Shown: positions 54,749-63,772, numbered from the stretch's first letter. The stretch: DNA of 64,000 bases from an uncultured Prevotella sp. (GCA_900540885.1 UQHJ01000004.1:1-64000); one strand, 5' to 3'. A program made the numbers and translations. Notes: a model not told the origin generated them from the letters alone.

Positions 54749-56110
54749 ATGAAATCAGTATATTTTATCGGTGCTGGAGGCATCGGAATGAGCGCTCTTG
54801 AACGCTACTTTTTGTCAAAGGGCTTGGTAGTTGCAGGATACGATCGTACATCTTGCGAACTTACAGAAGAGTTGCGTGCAGAAGGCGCCGACATACATTA
54901 TGAGGACAATCCTGACCTCATACCAATGGCTTGTCGCGATAAGGAAGAGACGTTGGTGGTTTATACCCCCGCCATTCCTGCTACGCACAAAGAATTGACT
55001 TATTTCCGTGAAAACGGATTCGATATACAAAAGCGCGCCCAAGTGCTTGGCACGCTGACTCGCTCTATGAAGGGACTTTGCGTAGCTGGTACGCATGGCA
55101 AGACGACTACCACTTCAATGACGGCTCACCTACTGCACGAAAGCCACGTGGGCTGTAATGCTTTCTTGGGTGGTATTACGAAAAATTATGGTACCAACTA
55201 CTTGTTGAGCAAAGATTCTCCCTATGTGGTGATAGAAGCTGATGAGTTCGACCGCTCTTTTCATCATCTGCGTCCCTATGCTACGGTGATTACGGCTACT
55301 GATGCCGACCACCTCGATATCTATGGCACAGAGGAGGCCTATCTGGAGAGCTTCCGCCATTATACGCAACTCATTCAACCCGGTGGTGCGCTCATCGTTC
55401 ATCGCAACCTCAAGATGCAGCCCGATCCACAAGAGGGCGTGCGCGTTTATACTTATGACCGCACGGAGGGTGACTTCCATGCCGAAAATATTCGCATCGG
55501 TGGTGGCCATATCGTCTTCGACTTCGTTTCACCCTTTGGCAATATCAACGATGTAGAGTTAGGTGTGCCTGTAAGCATTAATATCGAAAATGGTATTGCT
55601 GCGATGGCTTTGGCACAAATAGCTGGAGCTACGGCCGACGAGATACGTAAGGCAATGCTCTCATTCGCAGGGGTTGACCGTCGCTTTGACTTTGCGCTGA
55701 AGACAGATAAGCATGTGCTCCTCTCAGACTATGCACACCACCCAGCCGAAATCAAACAAAGTATCTTGAGCATTCGTGAGGTGTTTAACGGTCGTAAGAT
55801 CTCGGCTATCTTCCAGCCTCACCTCTATACGCGCACGCGCGATTTTTATAAGGACTTTGCCGATAGTCTCTCATTGCTCGATGAGGTGATATTGACAGAG
55901 ATTTATCCTGCACGCGAAAAGCCCATTCCTGGTATAACAAGCCAGATTATCTATGACAACTTGCGTCCTGGTATTGAAAAGCATCTGATTGAGAAGAAAG
56001 ACATTCCGTCGTTCGTGCAGTCAGAGAACTTTGATGTTCTTGTAGTACTCGGCGCAGGTGATGCCGTAGACTATATACCACAAATTAAGCAAATATTGGA
56101 ACGCAATTAG
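54749..56110 (+). CDS. murC: UDP-N-acetylmuramate--L-alanine ligase MurC
   Basis: 453 residues from the ATG at 54749; an in-frame TTG at 54740 lies in the repeat. Adds L-alanine to UDP-MurNAc. Features are the Rossmann start VYFIGAGGIGMSALE, the ATP loop VAGTHGKTTTTSM near 112, the Glu/His region VVIEADEFDRSFHHL near 165 and the C-terminal YAHHPAEIKQSI near 325. The sequence could also be an Mpl-like ligase, but the murG-murC-ftsQ context favours MurC. Confidence 0.92.
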   Translation: MKSVYFIGAGGIGMSALERYFLSKGLVVAGYDRTSCELTEELRAEGADIHYEDNPDLIPMACRDKEETLVVYTPAIPATHKELTYFRENGFDIQKRAQVLGTLTRSMKGLCVAGTHGKTTTTSMTAHLLHESHVGCNAFLGGITKNYGTNYLLSKDSPYVVIEADEFDRSFHHLRPYATVITATDADHLDIYGTEEAYLESFRHYTQLIQPGGALIVHRNLKMQPDPQEGVRVYTYDRTEGDFHAENIRIGGGHIVFDFVSPFGNINDVELGVPVSINIENGIAAMALAQIAGATADEIRKAMLSFAGVDRRFDFALKTDKHVLLSDYAHHPAEIKQSILSIREVFNGRKISAIFQPHLYTRTRDFYKDFADSLSLLDEVILTEIYPAREKPIPGITSQIIYDNLRPGIEKHLIEKKDIPSFVQSENFDVLVVLGAGDAVDYIPQIKQILERN

Positions 56111-56322
56111 TTAATGTGCAAACTTAGTTAATGTGCGAATGTGCAAATGTGCAAATGTGCGAATGGTCGCCTTTGTACGCTGAGTAATTAAAACATCATT
56201 CAATCATTTGCACATTTGCATATTTGCACATTTGCACATTCTCACATTTGCACATTTCCCACGCATTTGCACATTTCCCACGCATTTGCACATTTCCTAC
56301 GCATTAGCATATTAGCACATTA
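56111..56322. repeat. AATGTGC-word palindrome running into ftsQ
   Basis: The left part (56111-56180) repeats AATGTGCAA/AATGTGCGA and ends AATGGTCGCCT. The right part (56203-56322) is many inverted TTTGCACATT words with interspersed CCCACGCA. Together they form a long imperfect palindrome. The right half is also an open frame that joins the ftsQ coding sequence. Confidence 0.8.
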
Positions 56323-56323
56323 C

Positions 56324-57055
56324 TTGAAGACCTTTTTCAAACTGATTCTATTGGCAGGAATCATCGTTTATCTATGTTTCGCCTTTGCCAACTTTACCAC
56401 ACATGGCGATACGACGGTGTGTAAGGAAGTCAGCTTTACCATAGCCGACAGTTCACATGCAGGCTTCATCACAACCGATGAGGCCGACCGCCTTTTGCGC
56501 CAATCGGGACTCTATCCCGTAGGACGCGAAATGGAACAGATTGATGGATTGGCCATAGAGCGTGCTTTGCGTCGTAACTCTTTCATTGACTCTGTATCGT
56601 GTTACAAGTCACCGGGTGGGGTAGTGAATGTGTTAATATTGCAGCGTTTACCCTTGTTGCGTGTCAAAGCCGACAATGGCGATGACTATTACATTGACGA
56701 CAAAGGCAACATAATGAATCCACAAGGCTATTCGGCCGACCTCGTTGTCGCTACGGGCGATATCTCTCGCCCCTATGCTCAACGTCAACTCATTAAGTTG
56801 GCACGCTTCTTACGCGATGATGCCTTTTGGAATAATCAGATAGAACAAATATATGTCAGCCCGCAACGCCATATATCAATGGTGCCGCGAGTGGGCAGTC
56901 ACACCATAGCTTTCGGTACGACCGATAGCATTAATCAAAAGTTTCGCAATCTTTACACGTTCTACGAAAAGGTCCTCCCCGAAGTAGGGTGGAACAAGTA
57001 TGCTGAAATATCAGTAGAACACGTATCACAAATTGTAGGAAGAAAGGAACAGTGA
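56324..57055 (+). CDS. ftsQ: Cell division protein FtsQ
   Basis: About 243 residues if translation begins at TTG 56324. The frame continues upstream to ATG 56216, but those 36 codons are made of the intergenic repeat (HICTFAH-like, histidine-rich), so the start is uncertain. An N-terminal membrane segment (FKLILLAGIIVYLCFAF) precedes a POTRA-like domain (about 45-110, with VGREMEQIDGLAIERAL) and the FtsQ beta domain with ADNGDDYYIDDKGNIM. It links the divisome's periplasmic part. Its place between murC and ftsA supports the call more than sequence identity, since FtsQ diverges quickly. Confidence 0.85.
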   Translation: MKTFFKLILLAGIIVYLCFAFANFTTHGDTTVCKEVSFTIADSSHAGFITTDEADRLLRQSGLYPVGREMEQIDGLAIERALRRNSFIDSVSCYKSPGGVVNVLILQRLPLLRVKADNGDDYYIDDKGNIMNPQGYSADLVVATGDISRPYAQRQLIKLARFLRDDAFWNNQIEQIYVSPQRHISMVPRVGSHTIAFGTTDSINQKFRNLYTFYEKVLPEVGWNKYAEISVEHVSQIVGRKEQ

Positions 57056-57204
57056 GAGGCTTAAAGGACTTAATGAACTCAATGAGTTTAAATAAGTAAC
57101 AAGTAGGAGAGGTCGTTAACAAAACGACCTTTTAACACCCTAACCCCCTAACCTTCTCCCCTTCCCCCCAACCATAACATCAAGAAAATAAAAAACAACA
57201 TATA

Positions 57205-58653
57205 ATGGCAACAGAAGACAACTTTATAGTAGCTATCGAGCTGGGGTCGTCGAAAGTGACTGGTATGGCAGGTCGCAAGCAGCCCGACGGCGCCATTCAG
57301 GTGCTTGCCTTCGCTCAAGAGCCTTCAACCACCTTCATTCGCAAAGGCCGCATTAACAATGTGAGCAAGATGACGCAGTGCATCATTAGCATGAAGGACA
57401 AGCTGGAGCAAAAGATGCAGCGCAGCATTAGCCGCGTCTATGTAGGCATTGGCGGCATGGGTATGCATACCGTAGCCAACACCGTAGTGCGCCACTTCGA
57501 CTCAAAGGTAGAAATCACACAAGAGATGGTTGATGCCATGTGTGATGAAAATCGTAGCTCAGCTAATTCAGATCGCGACATTCTTGAGTCAGTTCCGCAA
57601 GAGTATCATCTTGGCACCCAAGTGCAGAACGATCCTGTCGGCATCCTCTCTGATAATATCGAGGGACACTACCTTAATATAGTAGCCAACTCAAGCGTGC
57701 GTGAAGAGATTCGCAACTGCTTCCGTGCTGCAGGTATCACCATTGCCGACCTTCCTATTAATGTGCTTGCCATGGCCGACACCGTATTGACTGAACCTGA
57801 AAAGCGTTCAGGTTGTGTGTTAGTTGACATGGGAGCTGAGACCACTTCTGTAGCCGTCTACAAGAACAACCTCTTGCGTCACATGGCCGTAATCCCATTA
57901 GGTGGTGCCAATATCAATCGCGACATTCAGTCATTGCAGATAGAGGACGATGAGGCCGAACAACTTAAGCTCAAGTATGGTAGTGCCGTTTCAACTGATG
58001 AAGCTGATAGTCATAAGCCTATTACTACCAGCGATGGCCGACAGATTCCTTACGAGGAGTTTATGGGCTTAGTTGAGGCACGTGTTGAAGAGATCATCTT
58101 GAATGTGAAGAACCAAATCTCGCTTTCTAATTATGATGTCAACCAATTGATCGGTGGACTCATTGTTACGGGTGGTGCTTCTCACATGCGAGGTATTGAC
58201 CAAGCTTTCACACGCGACACAAAGTTTGAGAAGATTCGTTTCGTTCATAATATTCGCATTCCCCTTCGTGCTACCGACTATCCTGGTCTGAACGATGGTG
58301 GTGACTGCAATGCTGTTATCGCTTTAATTGATAAAGGCGAGATTAACTGCTGTGGTGGCCCCTTAGGTCAGCCAAGCCTCTTTGAAGAGAAGGAAGAACA
58401 ACAGCACGAAAAACCTGCTCTTACTGCGGAAGAAGAAGCCGCAGCTGAAGCACAACGTAAGGCTGAAGAAGAAGAAGCAAAGCGCAAGGAAGAAGAAGAG
58501 GCTCGTATCAAGGCTGAAGCCGAGGCTCGTGAGCGTGAACGCATCGAGCGTGAATTGCGCAAGAAAGAGAAGCGCGACAAGTGGAAAAACGCTTTTAAGC
58601 GTGTAGGAAACTTCTTTGGCAATCTTGTAAAAGAAGGTGACGAAAACGCATAA
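57205..58653 (+). CDS. ftsA: Cell division protein FtsA with long charged C-terminal tail
   Basis: 482 residues. An actin-fold protein that tethers FtsZ to the membrane. ATP-site motifs include FIVAIELGSSKVTGMAG near residue 7, CVLVDMGAETTSVAVYKN near 207 and GGLIVTGGASHMRGID near 325. Residues about 395-455 are a Glu/Lys/Ala-rich predicted coiled coil, and the end KWKNAFKRVGNFFGNLVKE forms an amphipathic helix suited to membrane binding. The stop codon TAA lies inside the 4-bp duplication flanking a MITE-like element. Confidence 0.94.
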   Translation: MATEDNFIVAIELGSSKVTGMAGRKQPDGAIQVLAFAQEPSTTFIRKGRINNVSKMTQCIISMKDKLEQKMQRSISRVYVGIGGMGMHTVANTVVRHFDSKVEITQEMVDAMCDENRSSANSDRDILESVPQEYHLGTQVQNDPVGILSDNIEGHYLNIVANSSVREEIRNCFRAAGITIADLPINVLAMADTVLTEPEKRSGCVLVDMGAETTSVAVYKNNLLRHMAVIPLGGANINRDIQSLQIEDDEAEQLKLKYGSAVSTDEADSHKPITTSDGRQIPYEEFMGLVEARVEEIILNVKNQISLSNYDVNQLIGGLIVTGGASHMRGIDQAFTRDTKFEKIRFVHNIRIPLRATDYPGLNDGGDCNAVIALIDKGEINCCGGPLGQPSLFEEKEEQQHEKPALTAEEEAAAEAQRKAEEEEAKRKEEEEARIKAEAEARERERIERELRKKEKRDKWKNAFKRVGNFFGNLVKEGDENA

Positions 58654-58834
58654 GGGTGATTCTAATAATTCTGAAATAGGGATTTGTGCGCTATCGGAAG
58701 TGTATTTTTGAAAGTTTGTGAGGGAGCATAGCGGGCTATGTGACCGAACAAACTTTCAAAAAGACACTTTCGAGAGCGTACAAATCACATTTCAGAATAG
58801 CAGAACTCTAAAAACAGAATTTTTAGAACCACCC
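58654..58834 (-). mobile_element. 181-bp MITE-like element, copy B
   Basis: The reverse complement of copy A (35277-35457), same length, with one difference by my reading (GGGTGATTC instead of GGGTGGTTC at the left end). ATAA flanks both sides (58650-58653 and 58835-58838), and the left duplicate includes the ftsA stop codon. It occupies nearly all of the ftsA-ftsZ gap, ending 36 nt before the ftsZ start. Confidence 0.88.
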
Positions 58835-58870
58835 ATAAGTAGGTGCAAATTATTAAGATCATACAAAGCA

Positions 58871-60193
58871 ATGGCTGACGAAAATAACGATTTGTTGATT
58901 GATATGGGAGTGACAACCACCACTCCTTCTATTATAAAAGTAATCGGTGTAGGTGGTGGCGGCGGCAACGCTGTCAATCACATGTATCGCGAAGGCATTC
59001 ATGATGTCAACTTCGTTGTGTGCAACACCGACTCAAAGGCTTTGGCCGATTCTCCCGTCCCCGTTCGTCTTCAAATAGGCAAAGAGGGCTTGGGAGCAGG
59101 CAACCGTCCGGCACGTGCTCGTGAGGCTGCCGAAGAGAGTGTTGATCAGATTAAGCAAATGCTTGACGACGGCACAAAAATGGTATTCATCACTGCGGGT
59201 ATGGGTGGTGGTACGGGTACAGGTGCTGCTCCCGTCATCGCCCGTGAGGCAAAGTCAATGGGCATACTTACGGTTGGTATTGTGACCATTCCCTTCCTCT
59301 TTGAGGGTAATAAGAAGATTGACCAAGCGCTCGATGGTGTAGAAGAAATTTCAAAGCACGTTGATGCCCTCTTGGTAATCAATAATGAACGTTTGCGTGA
59401 GATTTATCCCGAACTCAATGTGCTCTCTGCTTTTGAGAAGGCTGATAACACGTTGAGTGTGGCAGCACGTTCTATCGCTGAGATTATCACCATGCACGGT
59501 ATTATCAACCTCGACTTCCGTGATGTTTGCACCGTGCTCAAAGATGGTGGCGTAGCTATCATGTCAACGGGCTATGGCGAAGGCGAGAACCGTGTAAGCA
59601 AGGCCATCGAAGCAGCACTCCATTCACCTTTGCTCAACAACAACGACATCTTCAATTCGAAGAAGGTTCTCCTCTCTATCTCATTCTGTGCCGAGAAGGA
59701 GGGCGACACCCTCATGATGGACGAAATGAACGAAGTGCACGACTTTATGTCAAAGTTCCACGACGATGTCGAAACGAAGTGGGGACTCTCAACCGATCCT
59801 TCACTCGGCAAGCAAGTTAAAATCACCATTTTGGCTACAGGCTTTGGTATTAATAACGTGCCAGGTATTAAGAACAAGATGGACGCTGAGGCTGAGAAGA
59901 AACGCCAAATTGAGATTGAACGTGATGAAGAAAATGAAGAACGCCGTGTAGGTTTCTATGGTGGTGATAAGAAGGGTACCCTTCGTCGTCGTCCACGCTT
60001 CTTTATGTTTGGCCTTGACGACCTCGACAACGAGGAAATCATCTCATTGGTAGAACTCACTCCTACTTATAAGCGCTCAAAGGAAGCTCTCTCTGACATT
60101 AAAGCAAAGTCATACTCCAACGTAGCCATCGAACCCGAAGGCTTGGGCGGCACGACTCCTCCTGCTACTCCAGGTTCGGTTATCTCATTTTGA
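58871..60193 (+). CDS. ftsZ: Cell division GTPase FtsZ, first copy
   Basis: 440 residues from the ATG at 58871; the frame extends upstream through the MITE-like element and is not counted. GTP-binding marks are IGVGGGGGNAVNHM (25-38), NTDSKAL (52-58) and the tubulin signature GGGTGTG (112-118). The T7 synergy loop is NLDFRDVCTVL near 205, so it should hydrolyse GTP. After the core there is a basic segment, then DDLDNEEIISLVELTPTYKR and a further ~40-residue tail ending GSVISF. It forms the Z ring with FtsA. Confidence 0.95.
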   Translation: MADENNDLLIDMGVTTTTPSIIKVIGVGGGGGNAVNHMYREGIHDVNFVVCNTDSKALADSPVPVRLQIGKEGLGAGNRPARAREAAEESVDQIKQMLDDGTKMVFITAGMGGGTGTGAAPVIAREAKSMGILTVGIVTIPFLFEGNKKIDQALDGVEEISKHVDALLVINNERLREIYPELNVLSAFEKADNTLSVAARSIAEIITMHGIINLDFRDVCTVLKDGGVAIMSTGYGEGENRVSKAIEAALHSPLLNNNDIFNSKKVLLSISFCAEKEGDTLMMDEMNEVHDFMSKFHDDVETKWGLSTDPSLGKQVKITILATGFGINNVPGIKNKMDAEAEKKRQIEIERDEENEERRVGFYGGDKKGTLRRRPRFFMFGLDDLDNEEIISLVELTPTYKRSKEALSDIKAKSYSNVAIEPEGLGGTTPPATPGSVISF

Positions 60194-60410
60194 TGAATGG
60201 GGTAGGAGGTTAGTAGGTTAGCGGGTCGTAGGTTAGAGGCTAAGAAGGGGTTAGAGACTTAAAAAGTCAGCTTCCCCTTTAACGCGTTCTGCACATTGGT
60301 ATTATCAATTCATTACAGCGCAATATGCCCCCTTTAACCTCCTAACTTCCTACCCCTTTAACTTTCTCTACCCCTTTAATCTCTTTCCTAACCCCTAACT
60401 CCCTCCCCCT
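60194..60410. repeat. GGTTAG-word palindromic spacer between the two ftsZ genes
   Basis: The left part repeats GGTTAG/GTAGGTTAG words (60200-60260) and the right part the complementary CTAACCTCC/CCTACCCC words (60325-60405), giving a long imperfect palindrome without an ORF. It is built like the AATGTGC palindromes but from other words. Confidence 0.7.
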
Positions 60411-61628
60411 ATGTCTGACGATCTTATACAACTTGCTCACGTTACGACACCGCGCATCATTAAGGTGATAGGCGTGGGAGGCGGTGGCGGCAATGCTGTC
60501 GCTCAGATGTATCGTGATAACATACCTGAGGTGCGCTATATGGTGGCCAATAGTGATAAAAAGGCCTTGGAGGACAATCCCGTGCCCGACCACTTACAGT
60601 TAGGCCCTGGCTTAGGGGCTGGTGGCAATCCCGAGACAGGTCGTGAACTTGCTATGGACAGTGTTGACCTTATAGCAAAGGCACTTGATGATGAAACGAA
60701 AATGGTGTTCATCACTGCGGGTATGGGAGGTGGAACAGGCACGGGCGCTTCGCCCGTCATCGCTCATGAGGCACGTAAGAAGGGGATTCTTACCATTGGT
60801 ATTGTAACCATTCCTTTCCTCTTTGAACGCGAGAAGCAGATAGACAAGGCACTTGATGGATTGGAAGCACTTTCAAAGGAAGTTGATGCAATGCTCGTGA
60901 TCAATAATGAGCGACTTTGCGATATATATCCAGACCTCAGCATTATCAATGCCTTTAAGCGCGCTGACGAGACGCTATCGACAGCGGTTAGTTCTATCAC
61001 CGAAATCATTTCGATGCACGGCCGTGTCAATCTTGACTTTCAAGATGTGTGTACCGCATTGCGTAATGGTGGGGTAGCAGTGATGTCGAGCGGCTATGGT
61101 GAGGGCGAAGAGCGTGTCTCGAAAGCCATTTACGATGCGCTTAACTCTCCCTTGCTCAACAATAATGATGTGTTCCGCGCACAACACATTCTTCTGGCTA
61201 TAACAACCAGTGATAGCGGCGAAAATGGTTTGCTCACGAGCGAGATGAACGAGATAACTGACTTCATGTCGAAGTTTAATGCCAACATCGAGACTAAATG
61301 GGGTTTGGCTTTCGACCCTAATCTCGGAAAGAAAATAAAGATAACGATTATTGCTTCAGGCTTTGGCTTGTTCGGCAACGCTAAGCAGGTCGCTCCACAA
61401 CAGCAAACAATTTCAGAAGAGGAGGCCCTCGAACGTGAGGAGCAGCGCAATAAGTACTATGGTGCGACAAGAAATAAGCGCACTCGCAAGCGCTCATCCA
61501 TCTATCTCTTTACTGAGGACGATTTGTCCAACCTTGAAGTGATAAGCGAAGTTGAGAGCGTGCCTACTTATAAGCGCACTGCGGAATATTTGCGCAACAT
61601 TAAGCAATTATCGAAAACAAATAACTGA
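60411..61628 (+). CDS. Second FtsZ paralogue
   Basis: 405 residues with a complete FtsZ GTPase: IGVGGGGGNAVAQM (20-33), NSDKKAL (47-53), GGGTGTG (106-112) and T7 loop NLDFQDVCTAL near 200. It is related to the first copy along its whole length, including a C-terminal region DDLSNLEVISEVESVPTYKR that matches the first copy's, but it stops soon after and lacks that copy's terminal tail. A nearby duplication followed by divergence is the simple reading. Intact catalytic motifs suggest it is expressed and functional, perhaps co-assembling or acting under different conditions. Confidence 0.92.
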   Translation: MSDDLIQLAHVTTPRIIKVIGVGGGGGNAVAQMYRDNIPEVRYMVANSDKKALEDNPVPDHLQLGPGLGAGGNPETGRELAMDSVDLIAKALDDETKMVFITAGMGGGTGTGASPVIAHEARKKGILTIGIVTIPFLFEREKQIDKALDGLEALSKEVDAMLVINNERLCDIYPDLSIINAFKRADETLSTAVSSITEIISMHGRVNLDFQDVCTALRNGGVAVMSSGYGEGEERVSKAIYDALNSPLLNNNDVFRAQHILLAITTSDSGENGLLTSEMNEITDFMSKFNANIETKWGLAFDPNLGKKIKITIIASGFGLFGNAKQVAPQQQTISEEEALEREEQRNKYYGATRNKRTRKRSSIYLFTEDDLSNLEVISEVESVPTYKRTAEYLRNIKQLSKTNN

Positions 61629-61637
61629 CGTATAACA

Positions 61638-62087
61638 ATGGATATTTTTGAAAAAGTAAGCAAGGACATCATTGCCGCAATGAAGGCAAAAGACAAAATG
61701 CGTTTGGAAGCACTCCGCAACGTAAAAAAGTTCTTTATTGAAGCCAAGACGGCTCCTGGAGCTAATGATACGCTCGACGATGCTACTGCGCTGAAAATTC
61801 TTTCAAAACTCGCCAAACAAGGTCGCGACACTGCAGCCCTTTATCGTGAACAAAATCGTGCCGACCTGGCCGAAGAGGAGGAAGCTCAAGCCGCTGTAAT
61901 TGAGGAATACTTGCCTAAAGCTCTCAGTCCAGAAGAGTTAGAGGCAGAGATCAAGGCTGTCATTGCCGAAGTAGGGGCCACTAACATGAAGGATATGGGC
62001 AAAGTAATGGGCATTGTTAGCAAGAAACTCGCAGGTCGTGCTGATGGTAAAGCCATTTCTACCATCGTCAAGCAATTGTTAGCGTAA
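61638..62087 (+). CDS. YqeY-like/GatB C-terminal-domain protein
   Basis: 149 residues, fully helical. It begins DIFEKVSKDIIAAMKAKDKMRLEALRNVKK-like sequence and has EEYLPKALSPEELEAEI near 95 and MGKVMGIVSKKLAGRADGK near 125, the YqeY pattern related to the tail domain of the GatB amidotransferase subunit. Its cellular role is not established. It follows the second ftsZ by 9 nt and ends the operon at a strong terminator. Confidence 0.9.
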   Translation: MDIFEKVSKDIIAAMKAKDKMRLEALRNVKKFFIEAKTAPGANDTLDDATALKILSKLAKQGRDTAALYREQNRADLAEEEEAQAAVIEEYLPKALSPEELEAEIKAVIAEVGATNMKDMGKVMGIVSKKLAGRADGKAISTIVKQLLA

Positions 62088-62110
62088 CATAGTAGCGTTT
62101 TATATACTAT

Positions 62111-62165
62111 AAAAAAAGATTAACGATAGAATAAAGTAACATTATTCTATCGTTAATCTTTTTTT
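62111..62165. terminator. Bidirectional terminator
   Basis: Perfect 23-bp arms (62111-62133 and 62143-62165) start with seven A and end with seven T, so each strand has hairpin plus T-run. It separates the convergent yqeY-like and AAA-ATPase-like genes. Confidence 0.93.
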
Positions 62166-62179
62166 GTTAGCCTTTTGAC

Positions 62180-63745
62180 TTATTCCTCCACCTTCCAATC
62201 TGTAATATTGTGAGTAGCTACGTCAAAGTTGATGCCAATTTTTACTGTGGGGAGTCCACAGAGGGCGAACCGCTTTGTATAATCTTTTATGTTCATCTGC
62301 TTTATAGCGGCAGCGGCGTTTTGATTGAGTTTCAACTCGAAGAGGTAGATATGTGTGCGCGTGCGTAGCACCATGTCAACACGCCCCTGTGAGGTGCGCA
62401 CTTCTACGTCAACCATATAGGCAGAGAGCAGGGTGAAGATGACGTAGAGCATCTGTTGGTAATGACCTTCGTAATGAGTATTGTCACAATAAGGTATGGT
62501 GCCAAGAAACGTTTGCAAGTATTGTAATGCGAGATGAAAGTTTTCCTTATTGAGTGCACGAGCCATATTGCGCACTGTATTATTCGTGGCAAGCGTGTTG
62601 GGTGTAACGTAATAAGGTATGAGTGCCTTGGTCAGTCCGATACGCACTTCTCTATTGGGCAGACCTAAGAAATAGGAGTCGTACTCTTGGTCATAGTCTT
62701 TGATCGTAATATAGCCACTCTGATAAAGTAGCGGTGTGAGAGTAGTCATCGTTTCGGTTGGGGCATCAAAGTCAGAAGCATCAGCTTCCATCCCTTCAGA
62801 GAAGTCAGTGTAGTCAACGCCGAACTTACGCATCATGTTGATGAGGTAAGTGGGAGTGCCTGACGTGAACCAATAGTAGTCTAATTTACCCTTTGCCATA
62901 GCATTGAGTAAGCTGAAGGGATTGAATATGTCGGGCGATTGCGCAGTAAAATGATAACCATCGTAATATTCGCGAAGAATCGTTAACGTTTCCTCTTTCG
63001 TTTTGCCCAACTTCTCTCCCAAGGCTTCAACGTCTGCTGCCATTTGCGTATTCAACTCCTCCAACGTAATACCACAAATGCCCGCATACTCATTGTCCAT
63101 GCTCACGTTGGATATATTATTGAGCTCGCTGAAGATACTTAACTGTGAAAACTTGGTGATGCCTGTTAAGAATACAAAGCGGAGATAAGGCTCATTGTCT
63201 TTCAACGGACTATAAAAATTGCGCATAACATTGCGAAGCATATCGAGCGATTTTTCTTCATGTACAACGTCAAGCAGTGGCGCATCATATTCGTCAATCA
63301 GTACGACGACCTGCTTGTTAGTCTTATTGTAAAGCGATCTGATTAGGTTGCTTAATCGTATGTTAGGGGCAATGGAGTCACAGGTTATGCCATATTTCTC
63401 TTCATTACACTTTAGTATATATAAGAGGTATCTTTCCAACTCATCCTTTTCCATGTGCTTCCCTCCTGCCATGCTAAGATGAATTACCGGATATTCCGTC
63501 CAATCCTTCTCCAACTTTTCAATAGCCAGTCCTTTGAAGAGAGCCTTTTCCCCCTCAAAGTAACTTTTAAAGGTGGAAGTCAATAGCGACTTACCAAAAC
63601 GGCGCGGTCGACTTAAGAAGAAATATTTGCCACTGCCATGTGTCATGCGGTAGATATATTCCGTCTTGTCTACATATAATAAGTCGCGTCTGATTATCTC
63701 TTCAAACGTCTGTATGCCTACAGGATATAGTTTTAGTGCTGCCAT
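62180..63745 (-). CDS. AAA-ATPase-like protein with PD-(D/E)XK nuclease domain
   Basis: 521 residues from the ATG at 63745. The N-terminal segment YPVGIQTFEEIIRRDLLYVDKT and P-loop-like FFLSRPRRFGKSLL mark the AAA-ATPase-like family abundant in Bacteroidetes. Walker B-like VVLIDEYDAPLLD follows near 160. The C-terminal part (about 420-510) has RVDMVLRTRTHIYLFELKL, fitting a PD-(D/E)XK nuclease-type core (D, then ExK). Function is unknown; such genes occur in many copies and have been linked to mobile or defence-related roles. It has a perfect promoter and is monocistronic. Confidence 0.88.
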   Translation of the reverse strand: MAALKLYPVGIQTFEEIIRRDLLYVDKTEYIYRMTHGSGKYFFLSRPRRFGKSLLTSTFKSYFEGEKALFKGLAIEKLEKDWTEYPVIHLSMAGGKHMEKDELERYLLYILKCNEEKYGITCDSIAPNIRLSNLIRSLYNKTNKQVVVLIDEYDAPLLDVVHEEKSLDMLRNVMRNFYSPLKDNEPYLRFVFLTGITKFSQLSIFSELNNISNVSMDNEYAGICGITLEELNTQMAADVEALGEKLGKTKEETLTILREYYDGYHFTAQSPDIFNPFSLLNAMAKGKLDYYWFTSGTPTYLINMMRKFGVDYTDFSEGMEADASDFDAPTETMTTLTPLLYQSGYITIKDYDQEYDSYFLGLPNREVRIGLTKALIPYYVTPNTLATNNTVRNMARALNKENFHLALQYLQTFLGTIPYCDNTHYEGHYQQMLYVIFTLLSAYMVDVEVRTSQGRVDMVLRTRTHIYLFELKLNQNAAAAIKQMNIKDYTKRFALCGLPTVKIGINFDVATHNITDWKVEE

Positions 63746-63772
63746 ATTGTTTGTCGGATTTGTTGGTGCTTG

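Noticed and set aside
58382..58622. Overlapping frames in the ftsA tail
   Set aside because: They arise from the GAA/AAG-rich coiled-coil coding sequence read in other frames.
58718..58870. 51-residue N-terminal extension of the first FtsZ
   Set aside because: The extension is encoded by the MITE-like element; conserved FtsZ sequence begins at the ATG at 58871.
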